Source of the DNA: Fidelibacterota bacterium
Lineage (GTDB): Bacteria; Fidelibacterota; UBA8477; JABMPR01
Length of the DNA stretch: 64,000 nt
Direction: 5' to 3'
Assembly: GCA_018650445.1 (NCBI GenBank)
Contig: JABIFX010000244.1
Span: forward strand, 1-64,000
A program made the position numbers and the translations under genes. This document shows, piece by piece, positions 29,601-38,897 of this stretch. Every line of letters begins with the position of its first letter. The first letter of the stretch is position 1. The notes under the pieces are model-generated. The model saw only the letters and a program-made list of their open reading frames with translations. It did not search any database and was not told the origin of the DNA.

Positions 29601-29830
29601 ATAGCTGTAACAATGCCGGGGGTTAGCGGTTCGAGATAGGTTGCATCGGCCAATGCTCTATCGGTCATGATGGTGGCAGGATTAGAATTCACCAGAATAA
29701 TTCGGTAGCCTTCTTCCCTAAGTGCCCGACAGGCTTGAGTCCCAGAATAATCAAACTCGCAGGCTTGTCCAATGACGATAGGACCTGCGCCCAGGATGAG
29801 GATGGATTTAATATCAGTTCTTTTTGGCAT
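26654..29830 (-). CDS. carB: carbamoyl-phosphate synthase large subunit
   Basis: Makes carbamoyl phosphate from bicarbonate, ammonia and two ATP for pyrimidines and arginine. The 1058-residue chain shows both ATP-grasp halves with duplicated motifs. [17 protein letters not shown] opens the first and [16 protein letters not shown] the second. [18 protein letters not shown] and [17 protein letters not shown] are the paired metal-site motifs. The C-terminal MGS-like regulatory domain includes [13 protein letters not shown]. It overlaps carA by 17 nt. Confidence 0.98.
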   Translation of the reverse strand: MPKRTDIKSILILGAGPIVIGQACEFDYSGTQACRALREEGYRIILVNSNPATIMTDRALADATYLEPLTPGIVTAIIEKEKPDAILPTVGGQTALDLAIKLDERGTLKKYGVQLIGADVEAINKAEDREKFKAVMDSVGINTARGGFARNIESALEMVQNTGFPAIIRPSFTMGGTGGATAYNNEEFHELVEKGLSASPIGEVLIEESLLGWKEFEMEVVRDKNDNAIIICSIENIDPMGVHTGDSVTVAPALTLTDKEYQKMRNWSIECLRAIGVETGGSNVQFAVDPTTGRMIVIEMNPRVSRSSALASKATGFPIAKIAAKLAVGYLLDELPNEITGKTLAAFEPSIDYIVTKVPRFDFEKFPTADGILGVQMQSVGEVMAIGRTFKESLQKAFRSLEVGLVGLEPKKVVGRDLDLKKMRFATAFRLVKIWKAFQDGVDLETLHEITQIDPWFLYQIQELALDPTPKFGAEEIREYKRRGYSDVQLSQRLDIKESEIRAFRIAEGILPTFKEVDTCAAEFPARTSYVYSTYETENEVTALSGKKVMILGGGPNRIGQGLEFDYCCVQAVFGLNEMGYKTIMVNCNPETVSTDFDISDRLYFEPLTFENVMNIVDLENPDGVLVQFGGQTPLNIANRLQEAGVKIIGTNPSAIDLAEDRKKFGAILDKLKIPAPAYGTAFTIEEASLVATEIGYPVLVRPSYVLGGRGMEIVYTEESLKKYVAKAALVSGEHPVLIDAFLEDAFEFDVDALCDGEEVYIGGILQHIEEAGIHSGDSACVIPPYQLLPSHRKRIEEYTRNLALSLKTIGLINIQFAMKDGIVYVLEVNPRASRTVPFVSKVTDVPMAKYAAQLAAGKKLRDLDLQREKHSLIAVKKPVFPFNKFPRQNVFLSPEMKSTGEVIGLDSRLGAAFAKAEIGAGNHLPTKGTVFISVNDHDKQNAIDIALDFQEIGFQIMATQGTTEVLRENGLIVQAIHKVNEGRPHVADHIKNGEIQLVINTPMGALAREDEYSIGRAAVRYKIPVITTLSGAKTAIRGIRRLALDDLSVNSLQDIFV

Positions 29831-30914
29831 GGGTATCCATCATAGAGATAAAGTCTTTAAACAAGTAACGCGAGTCGTGGGGACCAGGACTGGCTTCAGG
29901 GTGGTACTGTACCGAGAACGCCGGAATATTTTTACAGCGCACCCCTTCCAGGGTTCCGTCATTCAAATTTACATGAGTTATTTCCAGGTGTTCCGGAAGG
30001 CTTGATGGCTTAACGGCAAAGCCATGATTTTGGCTAGTGATTTCAACCTTACCATTGAGCTGATTCCTGACGGGATGATTTCCTCCACGGTGCCCGAATT
30101 TCAGTTTGTAGGTGCTGGCACCCAGGGACAGAGACAGGATTTGGTGACCGAGACAAATTCCAAAGATTGGTTTTTTACCCAACAAAGATTTTACAGTTTC
30201 AATTGCATAATCCACAGGTTCTGGATCACCAGGACCATTTGAAAGGAAAACCCCGTCAGGTTCAAGCGCCAAAATCTCTTCAGCAGAAGTTGTGGCCGGG
30301 ACGATAGTCACTTCACAACCATTTTCAGAAAGTTGTCTGATAATGTTATGCTTGATACCCAGATCGAGGGCAATAACGCGATAGGAATGTTCAGTCTTTC
30401 GGCTTGGCCAGGTCCAGGTTCTTTGGCAGGTAACCTCCTGAACCAGATCCTGACCGGTCATTTCAGGTACGAGTTCCAATTTCCGCCTTAATGAAGACAA
30501 ATCAAGGTCATCACTACTGATGATACCGTTCATGGCGCCTTCATCACGAAGGATACGTGTCAATGACCGTGTGTCTATTCCCTGAATTCCAACAATTTCC
30601 GACTGATTTAGATAATCGTGCAGACCCTGATTTGCACGGTAGTTGGAGTGGATCGGACTCGCTTCCCGTACAATAAATCCTCTGGCCTGAATTTTGTCAC
30701 TTTCGATATCTTCAGGATTAACACCATAGTTCCCAACTTGGGGAGTAGTCATGGTAATGATTTGACCACTGTAAGAGGGGTCTGTCAGAATCTCTTGATA
30801 GCCGGTCATGCTCGTATTAAAACAGACTTCACCACCGGAGGTACCGATAGCGCCTAAAGAAAATCCTTTAAAGTGGTGTCCGTTTTCCAGAAATAGGATG
30901 GCGGGCTTTTTCAT
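29814..30914 (-). CDS. carA: carbamoyl-phosphate synthase small subunit
   Basis: Glutaminase subunit that feeds ammonia to CarB. The N-terminal CPSase_sm domain has [21 protein letters not shown]. The class I amidotransferase domain carries the nucleophile in [15 protein letters not shown] and the His/Glu in [12 protein letters not shown]. The 366-residue length is normal. No clear Shine-Dalgarno lies next to the ATG; instead a long hairpin (30926-30963) covers the leader. It is the first gene of a carA-carB operon that is not linked to pyr genes here. Confidence 0.97.
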   Translation of the reverse strand: MKKPAILFLENGHHFKGFSLGAIGTSGGEVCFNTSMTGYQEILTDPSYSGQIITMTTPQVGNYGVNPEDIESDKIQARGFIVREASPIHSNYRANQGLHDYLNQSEIVGIQGIDTRSLTRILRDEGAMNGIISSDDLDLSSLRRKLELVPEMTGQDLVQEVTCQRTWTWPSRKTEHSYRVIALDLGIKHNIIRQLSENGCEVTIVPATTSAEEILALEPDGVFLSNGPGDPEPVDYAIETVKSLLGKKPIFGICLGHQILSLSLGASTYKLKFGHRGGNHPVRNQLNGKVEITSQNHGFAVKPSSLPEHLEITHVNLNDGTLEGVRCKNIPAFSVQYHPEASPGPHDSRYLFKDFISMMDTHAKKN

Positions 30915-30925
30915 TAAAGCTTAAT

Positions 30926-30963
30926 CTCACTTTTTATCCTCGATCTGCAACCCCAAAAGTGAG
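30926..30963 (-). promoter_or_regulatory. inverted repeat in the carA leader
   Basis: CTCACTTTT and AAAAGTGAG form a perfect 9-bp stem with a loop of 20 nt, 12 nt before the carA ATG. On the carA strand the loop contains GAGGAT, the best Shine-Dalgarno-like sequence in the leader. A repressor site or a leader structure controlling carAB is possible. Confidence 0.4.
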
Positions 30964-31106
30964 TAATCCAGACATATTGAGTAAAATTTTTGTGGAGTAC
31001 GCAGATATTGCTTAAAATTTTTAAGGTCAGATACGTTGAAAACATCTGGATGAAGGCTGAACTCAAGTTAATATGAAATGCGATGAAGACCATTTTGAGG
31101 AATGAA

Positions 31107-31649
31107 ATGAAAGTATATCTCAAAACCCCGCGCTTGATTCTGAGGGAATTTACGAAAGCGGATATAGACAATCTGGTTGACTTGGATTCTGATCCCAAGG
31201 TTACCCTTTATATCAATGGTGGCAAACCCACACCCCGTAGCTATGTGGCGGAGCAGGTTATACCCAGGATTATGCAATATTATGAAAACTTGGATGGACT
31301 GGGAATCTGGGCTGCAATTGAGAGGACGAGTGGTGCATTTATGGGTTGGTTTCATCTTCGTCCAAACCGAGCGATGAATACAGAAACAGAATTGGGTTAT
31401 CGCCTGAAGCAAAAATATTGGAGTCAGGGAATAGCCACAGAGGGTTCTGTAGCTCTGGTAAAAAAAGGCTTTGAGGAACTGGGTCTTAATGTCATCATAG
31501 CTGCTGCTGACCCTGCTAATGGTGCTTCGAGGCGGGTCATGGAAAAAGTTGGTCTGATATATGAAAAAGAAATGGTGGAACCAGATGGCTTCGTCATCGT
31601 GAGATACAGACTTGATCGTGTTGATTATTTCAAGAAAAAGGATAATTGA
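31107..31649 (+). CDS. RimJ/RimL-type N-acetyltransferase
   Basis: GNAT acetyltransferase (Acetyltransf_3 type). LKTPRLILREFTKAD at the N-terminus and LGYRLKQKYWSQGIATEGSVALVKKGF, which holds the acetyl-CoA loop, are typical of ribosomal-protein or small-molecule acetylases. The track starts at 31083; the ATG at 31107 has TGAGGAA at about 8 nt and gives the canonical short N-terminus, so I chose it. It is followed 9 nt later by the YgbA_NO gene. Target unknown. Confidence 0.88.
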   Translation: MKVYLKTPRLILREFTKADIDNLVDLDSDPKVTLYINGGKPTPRSYVAEQVIPRIMQYYENLDGLGIWAAIERTSGAFMGWFHLRPNRAMNTETELGYRLKQKYWSQGIATEGSVALVKKGFEELGLNVIIAAADPANGASRRVMEKVGLIYEKEMVEPDGFVIVRYRLDRVDYFKKKDN

Positions 31650-31658
31650 GAAAATTTA

Positions 31659-32051
31659 ATGTCCATATTTACTAATAGAATTGAACGTGAAGCCAGAACC
31701 GTCGAAGTGATGATACAGTTATACTGTAAAAATCAGCATGGGTTAACAGTTCAGGATTGCCCGAATTGCTCCGAACTGCAAAATTATGCATTGGACAGGC
31801 TCAATCATTGCCCTTTTCATGAAGGTAAGACATCCTGTAAGAACTGCCCGATTCATTGCTACAAACCGGGGATCAAAGATGATATCAAGCAAGTCATGCG
31901 TTATTCCGGTCCTAGAATGATGTTGAGACATCCCATATTAACGGTTTTCCACTTCATCGATAATACACGCAAAGAACCTTTGACCGTCCTGGGTCAAAAC
32001 CGGGTAAAAAATCTAGATCTAGCTGAGGATTGCAACGGTCCCGTTGACTAG
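31659..32051 (+). CDS. YgbA_NO family cysteine-rich protein
   Basis: Matches the family named for the nitrous-oxide-stimulated promoter (YgbA_NO). It has the N-terminal RIEREARTVEVMIQLYCKNQH and the cysteine-rich core CPNCSEL, HCPFHEGKTSCKNCPIHCY. It ends with RYSGPRMMLRHPILTVFHFID. E. coli ygbA is controlled by the nitric-oxide sensor NsrR; the spacing of Cys residues suggests a metal or Fe-S site, which is inference. The length of 130 residues is normal. It is likely co-transcribed with the upstream acetyltransferase. Confidence 0.85.
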   Translation: MSIFTNRIEREARTVEVMIQLYCKNQHGLTVQDCPNCSELQNYALDRLNHCPFHEGKTSCKNCPIHCYKPGIKDDIKQVMRYSGPRMMLRHPILTVFHFIDNTRKEPLTVLGQNRVKNLDLAEDCNGPVD

Positions 32052-32082
32052 TCTCACTAGCACAGAAACACAATAGGGGATG

Positions 32083-32155
<73 letters not shown>

Positions 32156-32191
32156 ATTAAAAAAACAGTTTGTGTTGTCGCCCTTCGCGAG

Positions 32192-32215
32192 CACTTCGAT
32201 GGGCTCAGTGTGACA
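32192..32215 (-). repeat. dispersed intergenic repeat unit, copy 1
   Basis: The minus strand reads CACTGAGCCCATCGAAGT, which matches 16 of 18 bases of the unit at 55510-55527. It is a single arm here with no clear partner arm. Confidence 0.5.
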
Positions 32216-32313
32216 CCTCGGGAAGACACACAATAACTTCGCTACCAACTGCTTGTCACGTCGTAGCCCTATGGCAAAGACGATCGCTATAAACCCGCCA
32301 ACAGCGGCGAGTG

Positions 32314-32328
32314 GGGTGGCATTAAAAA
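32314..32328 (-). repeat. 15-bp direct repeat of the tRNA-Thr 5' end
   Basis: GGGTGGCATTAAAAA occurs here and at 32149-32163, where it spans the first seven bases of the tRNA acceptor stem and upstream flank. The copies are 165 bp apart in the same orientation. Confidence 0.55.
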
Positions 32329-32459
32329 GCGCGTGAATATAGATTTTGCTCAAACGCTTGGCAAGCAATGCTGAGAGCTTCGATTGGCTTTCATTCTCCA
32401 CCAAGTTGACATTTTAAAAAGACTGACATCACTGTTTGAGACCATTACTTTAAAAGACT

Positions 32460-32960
32460 ATGGAAATTTTAACTTTATTCCTGATTATTACCATTACAGC
32501 CATCTCAGCTGTCACGATCTGGATGAATCTGCCTGGAAGTTTCCTCATGCTCATATTTATCTTTGTCTGGGCTTGGTTTGGTGATTTTGTTCTCATCTCA
32601 CTCCCTGAAATATTTATCATATTGGGACTCCTGGTTTTGCTCGAAATACTTGAGTTTGCCCTGGGTGGTCTGGCAGCCCAATACAGTGGGGCTGAAAAAC
32701 GCTCAGCTTTTCTTGCCCTTTTGGGTGGAGTTCTGGGAACAATCGTTTTAGGAAGTTTGTTCTTTATTGTAGGTGCAATACTTGGCTTGTTGATAGGATC
32801 CTATCTGGGGGCCTATTTAGGTGAACTCCAGGCAGGCAAATCTCCTGCGGAAGCAAGACGAGCTGCTCTTGCTGCCCTTATGGGAAGTATTGCAGGGAAG
32901 CTGTTAAAAAGTGCCACTACGGTGATAATTGGAGTCTGGATGATCCAGGAAATTCTATGA
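32460..32960 (+). CDS. DUF456 membrane protein
   Basis: Small, very hydrophobic protein (166 residues) with the DUF456 pattern. There are two N-terminal helices, then LVLLEILEFALGGLAAQYSGAEKRSAFLALLGGVLGTIV, a glycine-rich helix pair and GELQAGKSPAEARRAALAALMG. Function unknown. It leads a five-gene plus-strand run with overlapping or near-touching genes; the DUF4159 start overlaps its stop (ATGA). No good Shine-Dalgarno is seen before its own ATG. Confidence 0.85.
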   Translation: MEILTLFLIITITAISAVTIWMNLPGSFLMLIFIFVWAWFGDFVLISLPEIFIILGLLVLLEILEFALGGLAAQYSGAEKRSAFLALLGGVLGTIVLGSLFFIVGAILGLLIGSYLGAYLGELQAGKSPAEARRAALAALMGSIAGKLLKSATTVIIGVWMIQEIL

Positions 32961-33616
32961 ATATGAAGACTAAAATGGCCTGTCTTTTATACCTGGCTGT
33001 GGGGCTTACATCGCTCACTGCTCAGGACCTGCATATAACGCGCTTACATTATAATGGTGGTGGTGACTGGTATGCAAATCCCAGCTCACTCCCCAACCTT
33101 ATTCACTTTATCAGTAGTGAAACCAACATTCGTGTGGATCCTGAAGAATCGAGAGTCAAGATCACGGATACAGACCTGTATAATCATCCCTTCCTGTACA
33201 TGACGGGACACGGTAATGTGAATTTCAGTAAAGAAGAGGTACATAAACTTCGGGACTATCTGACTGGAGGTGGCTTCTTGCATGCCGATGATAACTATGG
33301 CATGGATGCATCGTTCCGCAGGGAGATGAAAAAGGTGTTTCCCAAAAAGGAATGGGTTGAGTTACCACATGATCATCCGCTTTTCAGCTCATATTTTTCT
33401 ATCAATAACGGTTTACCAAAGATTCATAAGCATGATGAAAAAGCCCCTCAAGCCCTGGCACTCTTTCATCATGGTCGTATCATTGCTCTCTATACCTATG
33501 AAAGTGATCTGGGAGATGGCTGGGAAGACATTGAAGTTCACAAAGATGGGGAAAAGAAGCACCGCGCTGCCCTGGAGATGGGCACGAATATTCTAATTTA
33601 TGCGTTTACCCATTAA
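32957..33616 (+). CDS. DUF4159 domain protein, secreted
   Basis: Signal peptide MKTKMACLLYLAVGLTSLTAQ, then a DUF4159 domain with the family's RLHYNGGGDWYANPSSLPNL start, PFLYMTGHGNVNF and LRDYLTGGGFLHADDNYGMD. The fold is related to class I amidotransferase-like or ThuA-like domains, but no catalytic triad can be assigned. A late motif HPLFSSYF is typical of the family. DUF4159 genes commonly sit with large von Willebrand/BatA-like or DUF4175 genes in FCB bacteria. Here the DUF4175-like gene begins 3 nt after the stop. Confidence 0.87.
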   Translation: MNMKTKMACLLYLAVGLTSLTAQDLHITRLHYNGGGDWYANPSSLPNLIHFISSETNIRVDPEESRVKITDTDLYNHPFLYMTGHGNVNFSKEEVHKLRDYLTGGGFLHADDNYGMDASFRREMKKVFPKKEWVELPHDHPLFSSYFSINNGLPKIHKHDEKAPQALALFHHGRIIALYTYESDLGDGWEDIEVHKDGEKKHRAALEMGTNILIYAFTH

Positions 33617-33619
33617 GAC

Positions 33620-36600
33620 ATGACTCACCCGATCAATTCTCCAGCAGCACAGGCTGCAACTGCCACTCCAGAGCTCCTGCAACTGGCTCAACATGCCCGG
33701 AGTGAAGCCCGGGGAAAAGGTGCCCTATTGGGAGTTGCTGGATTTACTCTCATTTCAATTTTGGTGGCTCTTTTTGTGTGGTTGGAAAGCTTTCGCTACT
33801 TCTCTCCAGAATTTAAAACATTTTTTCTCAGCGTATTAGGTGGCCTGGGTCTGCTTTTAGTGGGAGGGATTCTGGGGATATATTGGCTGTTAAAAAGACA
33901 GCAAATTGAATCCACCAAACCAGAAAATCTGGCTCTCCAAATCGGCGAAAAACTCCCTGAAATTGGGGATCGGATTCTAAATGCAGTTCAACTGAGTAAC
34001 AGGGAAACCCCTGATGGTATTTCTGATAGTCTGCATCAAGCAGCTGTTCAATCAGGTATTAAGGTCATTGAACAGGTTCCTGGTGGTCTATTATTCCCAA
34101 CCGACAAAATCTACTACTACCTGAAGAGAACTGGCATTGGCATCGCTATACTTCTCTTGCTGTACGTTATTAATTTTCAGGATACAAATGCTGCCATTAC
34201 TCGTCTGAGTCAACCTGAAGTCGCCTTTGAATATCCATTACCCCTTCAATTGAATCTAAACACAACGACACATCAGGTATTAGCAGGTGATAGCCTCATT
34301 TTAACAGGGCTTATTAGCGGACGAGCAATAAATAAAGTTGAGTTGATTATCCAAACTCGGAAAGACACTAGCATTTTCCCTCTGGATGTAACGGATAAAA
34401 ATTTCAAGCTGCCCATGAATCATTTGCTGAATAGTTTTACAGCGATTGCCCGGGTTGCTAACAATCGCTCATGGGAACCCTGGGAAGAGATCCTCTCAAA
34501 TGAGGTGAATATCCAGGTTATCAATCGTCCATTGGTCCAGGATTTAACTGTTCGCATTCGACCTCCTTCATATACAAGGCTACCAACAGAAATATTTACC
34601 CGCAACATCATGGACATGAGCGGATTTAGAGGCTCTCGTATAAGTATTGAGGGACTGGCTTCGAAAGATATCGCCTCTGGAGTACTTCATTTCGAAAATT
34701 CGAAATCAATCCCACTTGAGATGATGGGAACTCGTTTTAAGGCCGCGTTTACCCTCAATAAGGCTGACCAGGTCTGGATTGAGCTGGTAGATCATGAGGA
34801 TGTCAATAATCTGGACCCATTGGTCTATCCCATTTATGTCGCCACAGATATTGCACCCATTATCAGAGTTTTAGTTCCTGGCCAGGATGTGATCATTGGT
34901 GATAAGATGATTCTGCCTACCCGTTTGAAATTGGATGATGATTTTGGCTTCTCCAGCCTGGAGCTAAACTACCAGATACAACATCCTGATTATCTCATGG
35001 TAGACACATCAGTCTATAAAGTGAAGATTGATTTACCCAGAACCGATCTGAGCTCTCTGGAATTTAACTTTCCCTGGGACTTGAATGATGTGAGTATGAT
35101 GCCCGAAGATGCCATACAATATTGGTATACCGTTTGGGATAACAATAGTGTGGATGGGTATCAAAAGGCATCCTCCCAAAAATGGTTAGCTCGATTGCCT
35201 TCCCTGGATGAGATGTTTGAGGAAATTGCTCAGGGTAACGAACAGGTCAAGCAAGAGCAGGAAGATATCCTTGAAGTCGTTAAGGAAATCAAAGAAAAGG
35301 TGAGCGAATTAGCCCTGGAAGTACAAAAGGATCCTAATCTTTCCTGGGAACAACAACAGGAAGCCAGTGAGGCCATTGAGCAGGTCAAAGACCTGAAAGA
35401 ACAATTGGATAACATCAGTGAACAGTTAGATCAGATGATGACCTCCGCCGAAGAGCAGAACCTTTTTAGCGATGAGACCCTGGATAAGTATGCAGAACTC
35501 CAACAACTTATGGAGCAACTCATTACTCCAGAACTTCAGGAAGCCATGGAACGTCTCCAGGAAGCCATGGAAAAAGACAATCCCAGGGAGATGGAAGCTG
35601 CCCTTGAGGATTTTCAGGCTGCCATGGAAAATTTTCAGAAAAGCGTGGAGCGTACACTGGAGATATTCAAACAGGTTGAGATTGAGCAAAAAATCGATGA
35701 GCTGGCTACCCGCTTGAATGATCTGGCCGAAAGACAGGAAACTTTAAACTCCGATATTCAGGATGGTGACACAGCTGATGCAGCTATGCAGGAAGAGAAA
35801 ATATCAAATGATTTTGATGAAGCTCAAGAATTAGCAGAGACTTTAGAGGATCTTCTAAACCAATCTGAAGGCCTCTCTTCTGAATCTGTTCAGGAATTAC
35901 AGGATCAAATGGAGCAGGAGCAAATTAGTCAAAATTTGGATGAAGCGGCTTCGCTCATGGAATCCGGTCAAATGTCCAAAGCTATGCCTCCTTCAGAGCA
36001 AGCCGAGAAGTCATTGAAAAAGATGGCAGCTCAATCAAGCGAGATGCAAGCGGGATTGCAGCAGCAAATGATGGAAGATGTAATGTCTGAATTTCGATCA
36101 GCCTTGCTAAAGACCTTAAGACTTTCGCAGTCCCAGGAGGATTTGGAAGGACCTACCGCCAGGACCTCACGCCAGAGTTCACTGCTCAGGGATTATGCCG
36201 ATTCACAGATGGGTCTCATGCAGGGTCTGCAGCAATTGGCTGCAGAACTTCAGGATTTGGGTAACAAAACATTTGCCGTTTCACCTTCAATGGGTCGATC
36301 CATGGGTGTCATACAAGCCCATATGCAGGAAGCTATCAGAGGTCTTGAAGCGAGAAATCCCCGGCAATCCTCACAATCACAGGCTGCTGCACGAGAAAGC
36401 TTGAATCGCATGGCCCGACAATTGGCCAATTCCATGGAATCACTCCAGCAATCTGGGGAATCCAGTGGTTTTAGCGAATATATGCAGCAATTGCAGCAAA
36501 TGGCCGGACAACAACAGGGTCTCAATCAGCAAACCATGATGCAAATGGGTGCTGGAAGTCCCTCCATGATGCAACAACTCGCCCGCCAACAAATGCAACT

Positions 36601-37000
36601 GCGTGAGGCACTCAAACAGATTGAGAATGGCATGGGCTCAGATTCCCGCATGCTTGGAGATCTGGGTAAAATTGGTGATGAAATGGAAGAGGTCGCTAAA
36701 AAGCTGCAGGGGAAAAGACCCTCTCAAAAGATTCACGAGCAACAGGAGCGCATACTTAGTAGACTCCTGGATGCCCAGCGATCTGCTACCAAGAAAGATT
36801 TCAGCAAGAAGAGGAAATCCGAGACAGCTGGGTCGAATCCATTCTGGACTGGTAGGGATGAACTACCTGAAGATCTCGGTGAAACTCGTAATCAGCTCTA
36901 CGAGGAATTGATATTTAGCCTTAAACAGGATTACACGCGGGAAGAGCAAGCTCTGATCCGCGAATACTTCAATCGGCTGGAGGCTGAAATCAATGAATAG
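33620..37000 (+). CDS. DUF4175-like giant coiled-coil membrane protein
   Basis: 1126 residues. Two N-terminal helices (about 35-56 and 67-92) and a third near 168-185 anchor it. Then come a beta-rich region (about 200-510) and long acidic coiled coils from about 535 to 790 (repeated EQ/LE heptads). A Met/Gln-rich low-complexity tail holds many SMMQQ and QQQG runs. It ends in a short domain whose last residues are EYFNRLEAEINE. The architecture fits DUF4175 family proteins of Bacteroidota and relatives; function unknown. It overlaps the TPR gene by 8 nt. Confidence 0.8.
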   Translation: MTHPINSPAAQAATATPELLQLAQHARSEARGKGALLGVAGFTLISILVALFVWLESFRYFSPEFKTFFLSVLGGLGLLLVGGILGIYWLLKRQQIESTKPENLALQIGEKLPEIGDRILNAVQLSNRETPDGISDSLHQAAVQSGIKVIEQVPGGLLFPTDKIYYYLKRTGIGIAILLLLYVINFQDTNAAITRLSQPEVAFEYPLPLQLNLNTTTHQVLAGDSLILTGLISGRAINKVELIIQTRKDTSIFPLDVTDKNFKLPMNHLLNSFTAIARVANNRSWEPWEEILSNEVNIQVINRPLVQDLTVRIRPPSYTRLPTEIFTRNIMDMSGFRGSRISIEGLASKDIASGVLHFENSKSIPLEMMGTRFKAAFTLNKADQVWIELVDHEDVNNLDPLVYPIYVATDIAPIIRVLVPGQDVIIGDKMILPTRLKLDDDFGFSSLELNYQIQHPDYLMVDTSVYKVKIDLPRTDLSSLEFNFPWDLNDVSMMPEDAIQYWYTVWDNNSVDGYQKASSQKWLARLPSLDEMFEEIAQGNEQVKQEQEDILEVVKEIKEKVSELALEVQKDPNLSWEQQQEASEAIEQVKDLKEQLDNISEQLDQMMTSAEEQNLFSDETLDKYAELQQLMEQLITPELQEAMERLQEAMEKDNPREMEAALEDFQAAMENFQKSVERTLEIFKQVEIEQKIDELATRLNDLAERQETLNSDIQDGDTADAAMQEEKISNDFDEAQELAETLEDLLNQSEGLSSESVQELQDQMEQEQISQNLDEAASLMESGQMSKAMPPSEQAEKSLKKMAAQSSEMQAGLQQQMMEDVMSEFRSALLKTLRLSQSQEDLEGPTARTSRQSSLLRDYADSQMGLMQGLQQLAAELQDLGNKTFAVSPSMGRSMGVIQAHMQEAIRGLEARNPRQSSQSQAAARESLNRMARQLANSMESLQQSGESSGFSEYMQQLQQMAGQQQGLNQQTMMQMGAGSPSMMQQLARQQMQLREALKQIENGMGSDSRMLGDLGKIGDEMEEVAKKLQGKRPSQKIHEQQERILSRLLDAQRSATKKDFSKKRKSETAGSNPFWTGRDELPEDLGETRNQLYEELIFSLKQDYTREEQALIREYFNRLEAEINE

Positions 37001-38897
37001 AGTCATCACAGGACTTTTGCTTGTTATTCTATCCATACCTTTACTGGTATTGGATACTGCAAATGCACAAAGCTTACCAGGTCGAACCAGGTCAAAGGAT
37101 CAGATATTAGAGCAGCGGGCATCGTCTCTTGCCCGGCTTGGTAGAACTGAAGAAGCAGTGGATATCTATCTCGAAATCTTGTATAAAAATCCACGCAATT
37201 ATAATGTCTATTTCCGAGTAAGCAATCTCATGCCAGGTCCGGAGAATGCTCTGGTTCTGCTTGAAATCCTGGAGGATATTCTCAAAACCCAATCAAAGAA
37301 TACACGTCTTTTGGCTGAGAAGGGCCGTTTGCTCTATTTACTTGATCGGAAAGAGGAAGCTGTACAGGATTGGCAACGGATTATTCAGAAAAGCCGGAAT
37401 GACAAATTTACATATACCTCCCTTACCAATGCTATGCTTCAAGCTGGTGCAACTACTGAAGCCATTGAGCTATTAAATGAGAGCAGAATTACTTTAAATG
37501 ACCCTCAGGCTTTTGCCTTTGATCTGGCACGCATATATGCTGCAGCGCATGATTATGATCTGGCCAGCAGGGAATACCTCGCCCATCTTGACAAAAATCC
37601 AGGCATGTTGGACCACATAAGCAATCAACTCATCCGACTTCTTGAAAATGACGGCGCCTTTGAGCTGATAAATGCCAATATGAAGCAGAGAATGGCACTA
37701 CCTGGGGAACATCAAACTCTGGTTTTGGCTCAGGCAAAAATTCTTCTCCATGAACAGCACTATGCAGAATGTGCCCGGACCATTCTTGCTTCCGATGTAA
37801 GTCGTTCCATGAAACATGTCATGGCAATCGCCAACGATCTAATGGCTGAGCAGGCCTGGGTTCCTGCCGCTGATTTATTTCTATTTATCTCTGCAAACAG
37901 TAGGGATAAGCGTCAAATTGGTGAAGCACTTCTTAACCTGGCATCCACCTATGAAAACCGACTCCATCGAGAGGAAAGCTATAAATCCTTGAGTGGTTAT
38001 TTCCAGGGGAATCAATTTTTGGATCTTGATGTTAGATTCCCCAGTGATGAGGATGCCTCGCTGGGAAGGACATTGAAGCTTTATGATAGTTTGCAAACGT
38101 TGCTCCCTCGCACCCATGAGGCGTTTCAAGCTTCGTTTCACATAGCCGAAATTCAATTGATGGTGAGCGGTGATGTGGATCGCGCCATTCGTGGCTTTCA
38201 AAACATTTTTTCCAATGCCCCTCGCAATGATATTCGACTGGCAGGGGGTAGAAGATTGGTGGATGCCTGGCTGGTAAAGGGTGATACTTCCGCTGCCATC
38301 CGTACTCTCGATGAGATTGTGGGTAAATTGAACCTCGATGAGGATGCACCACAAATTGTTGCCTCCAGAATCAAAATCAGAATTCATCAAGGTGACCTTC
38401 CTCGCTTAAAAAAGGAATTACTCAATTTGAGCGGTGCCGCATCTCCTGCAGACCCAATATTTAATGACGGTCTTGAATTGATGGCACTGCTGGAAGGCAA
38501 CGGTGAGGAAAATGACCCTCAACTACAAAGTTATCTGAAAGCAGAAAGATTTGTGAGCCAGCACAAACTCACAGAAGCTATCAAAACTCTCGGGGACATT
38601 CGAGGTGGGTCAACTTCCATTGCAGATGAAGCCGGTGTGAGATCAATTCAGATCCTCCTGGCTCTGGGTAATTCAAACGATGCAGTCAAAGCGATGGACA
38701 ACTTTTTGAGTACCTATTCCGATTCACCGTGGAGAGCGCATGTCCTGGTCTGGCGAGGAGAAGATCTTCAATTCACACAAAATAACCCTCAGGCTGCTAT
38801 TCCATTCTATGAGGAAGTGATCATCAATCACCCTCAATATCTTGGTATTCAAGAGCTGAGAATCAGGTTAAGAAGTCTAATAGGTGGTGGTTCATGA
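36993..38897 (+). CDS. secreted TPR-repeat protein
   Basis: An N-terminal signal sequence ends near TANAQS, followed by about 600 residues of helical repeats. Units such as LARLGRTEEAVDIYLEILYKNP, LLYLLDRKEEAVQDWQRIIQKS and DVDRAIRGFQNIFSNAP follow the TPR pattern. TPR arrays usually scaffold protein complexes. The gene overlaps its DUF4175-like neighbour and its own downstream partner (4 nt), so all are probably made together as parts of one envelope complex; the partner is unknown. Confidence 0.8.
   Translation: MNRVITGLLLVILSIPLLVLDTANAQSLPGRTRSKDQILEQRASSLARLGRTEEAVDIYLEILYKNPRNYNVYFRVSNLMPGPENALVLLEILEDILKTQSKNTRLLAEKGRLLYLLDRKEEAVQDWQRIIQKSRNDKFTYTSLTNAMLQAGATTEAIELLNESRITLNDPQAFAFDLARIYAAAHDYDLASREYLAHLDKNPGMLDHISNQLIRLLENDGAFELINANMKQRMALPGEHQTLVLAQAKILLHEQHYAECARTILASDVSRSMKHVMAIANDLMAEQAWVPAADLFLFISANSRDKRQIGEALLNLASTYENRLHREESYKSLSGYFQGNQFLDLDVRFPSDEDASLGRTLKLYDSLQTLLPRTHEAFQASFHIAEIQLMVSGDVDRAIRGFQNIFSNAPRNDIRLAGGRRLVDAWLVKGDTSAAIRTLDEIVGKLNLDEDAPQIVASRIKIRIHQGDLPRLKKELLNLSGAASPADPIFNDGLELMALLEGNGEENDPQLQSYLKAERFVSQHKLTEAIKTLGDIRGGSTSIADEAGVRSIQILLALGNSNDAVKAMDNFLSTYSDSPWRAHVLVWRGEDLQFTQNNPQAAIPFYEEVIINHPQYLGIQELRIRLRSLIGGGS

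Larger units (their letters stand above)
32156..32459. other. 304-nt gene-free stretch with tRNA-like and repeat fragments
   Basis: No credible gene. The minus-strand ORF at 32111-32404 runs through the tRNA and is spurious. The stretch holds a 15-bp direct repeat of the tRNA 5' end (32314-32328), a second tRNA-like segment CTACCAACTG at about 32243-32252 that also occurs in the D-arm, and a dispersed repeat unit (32192-32215). It looks like decayed duplicated or integrated material between the tRNA and the DUF456 operon. Confidence 0.5.

Noticed and set aside
27935-29626. Several plus-strand ORFs over carB
   Set aside because: All are antisense to the well-conserved carB and have no support of their own.
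35400-36700. Repeated Gln/Met/Glu codons in the DUF4175-like gene as a DNA repeat or CRISPR array
   Set aside because: The periodicity is in protein coiled coils and low-complexity runs, with no fixed-length repeats and spacers.
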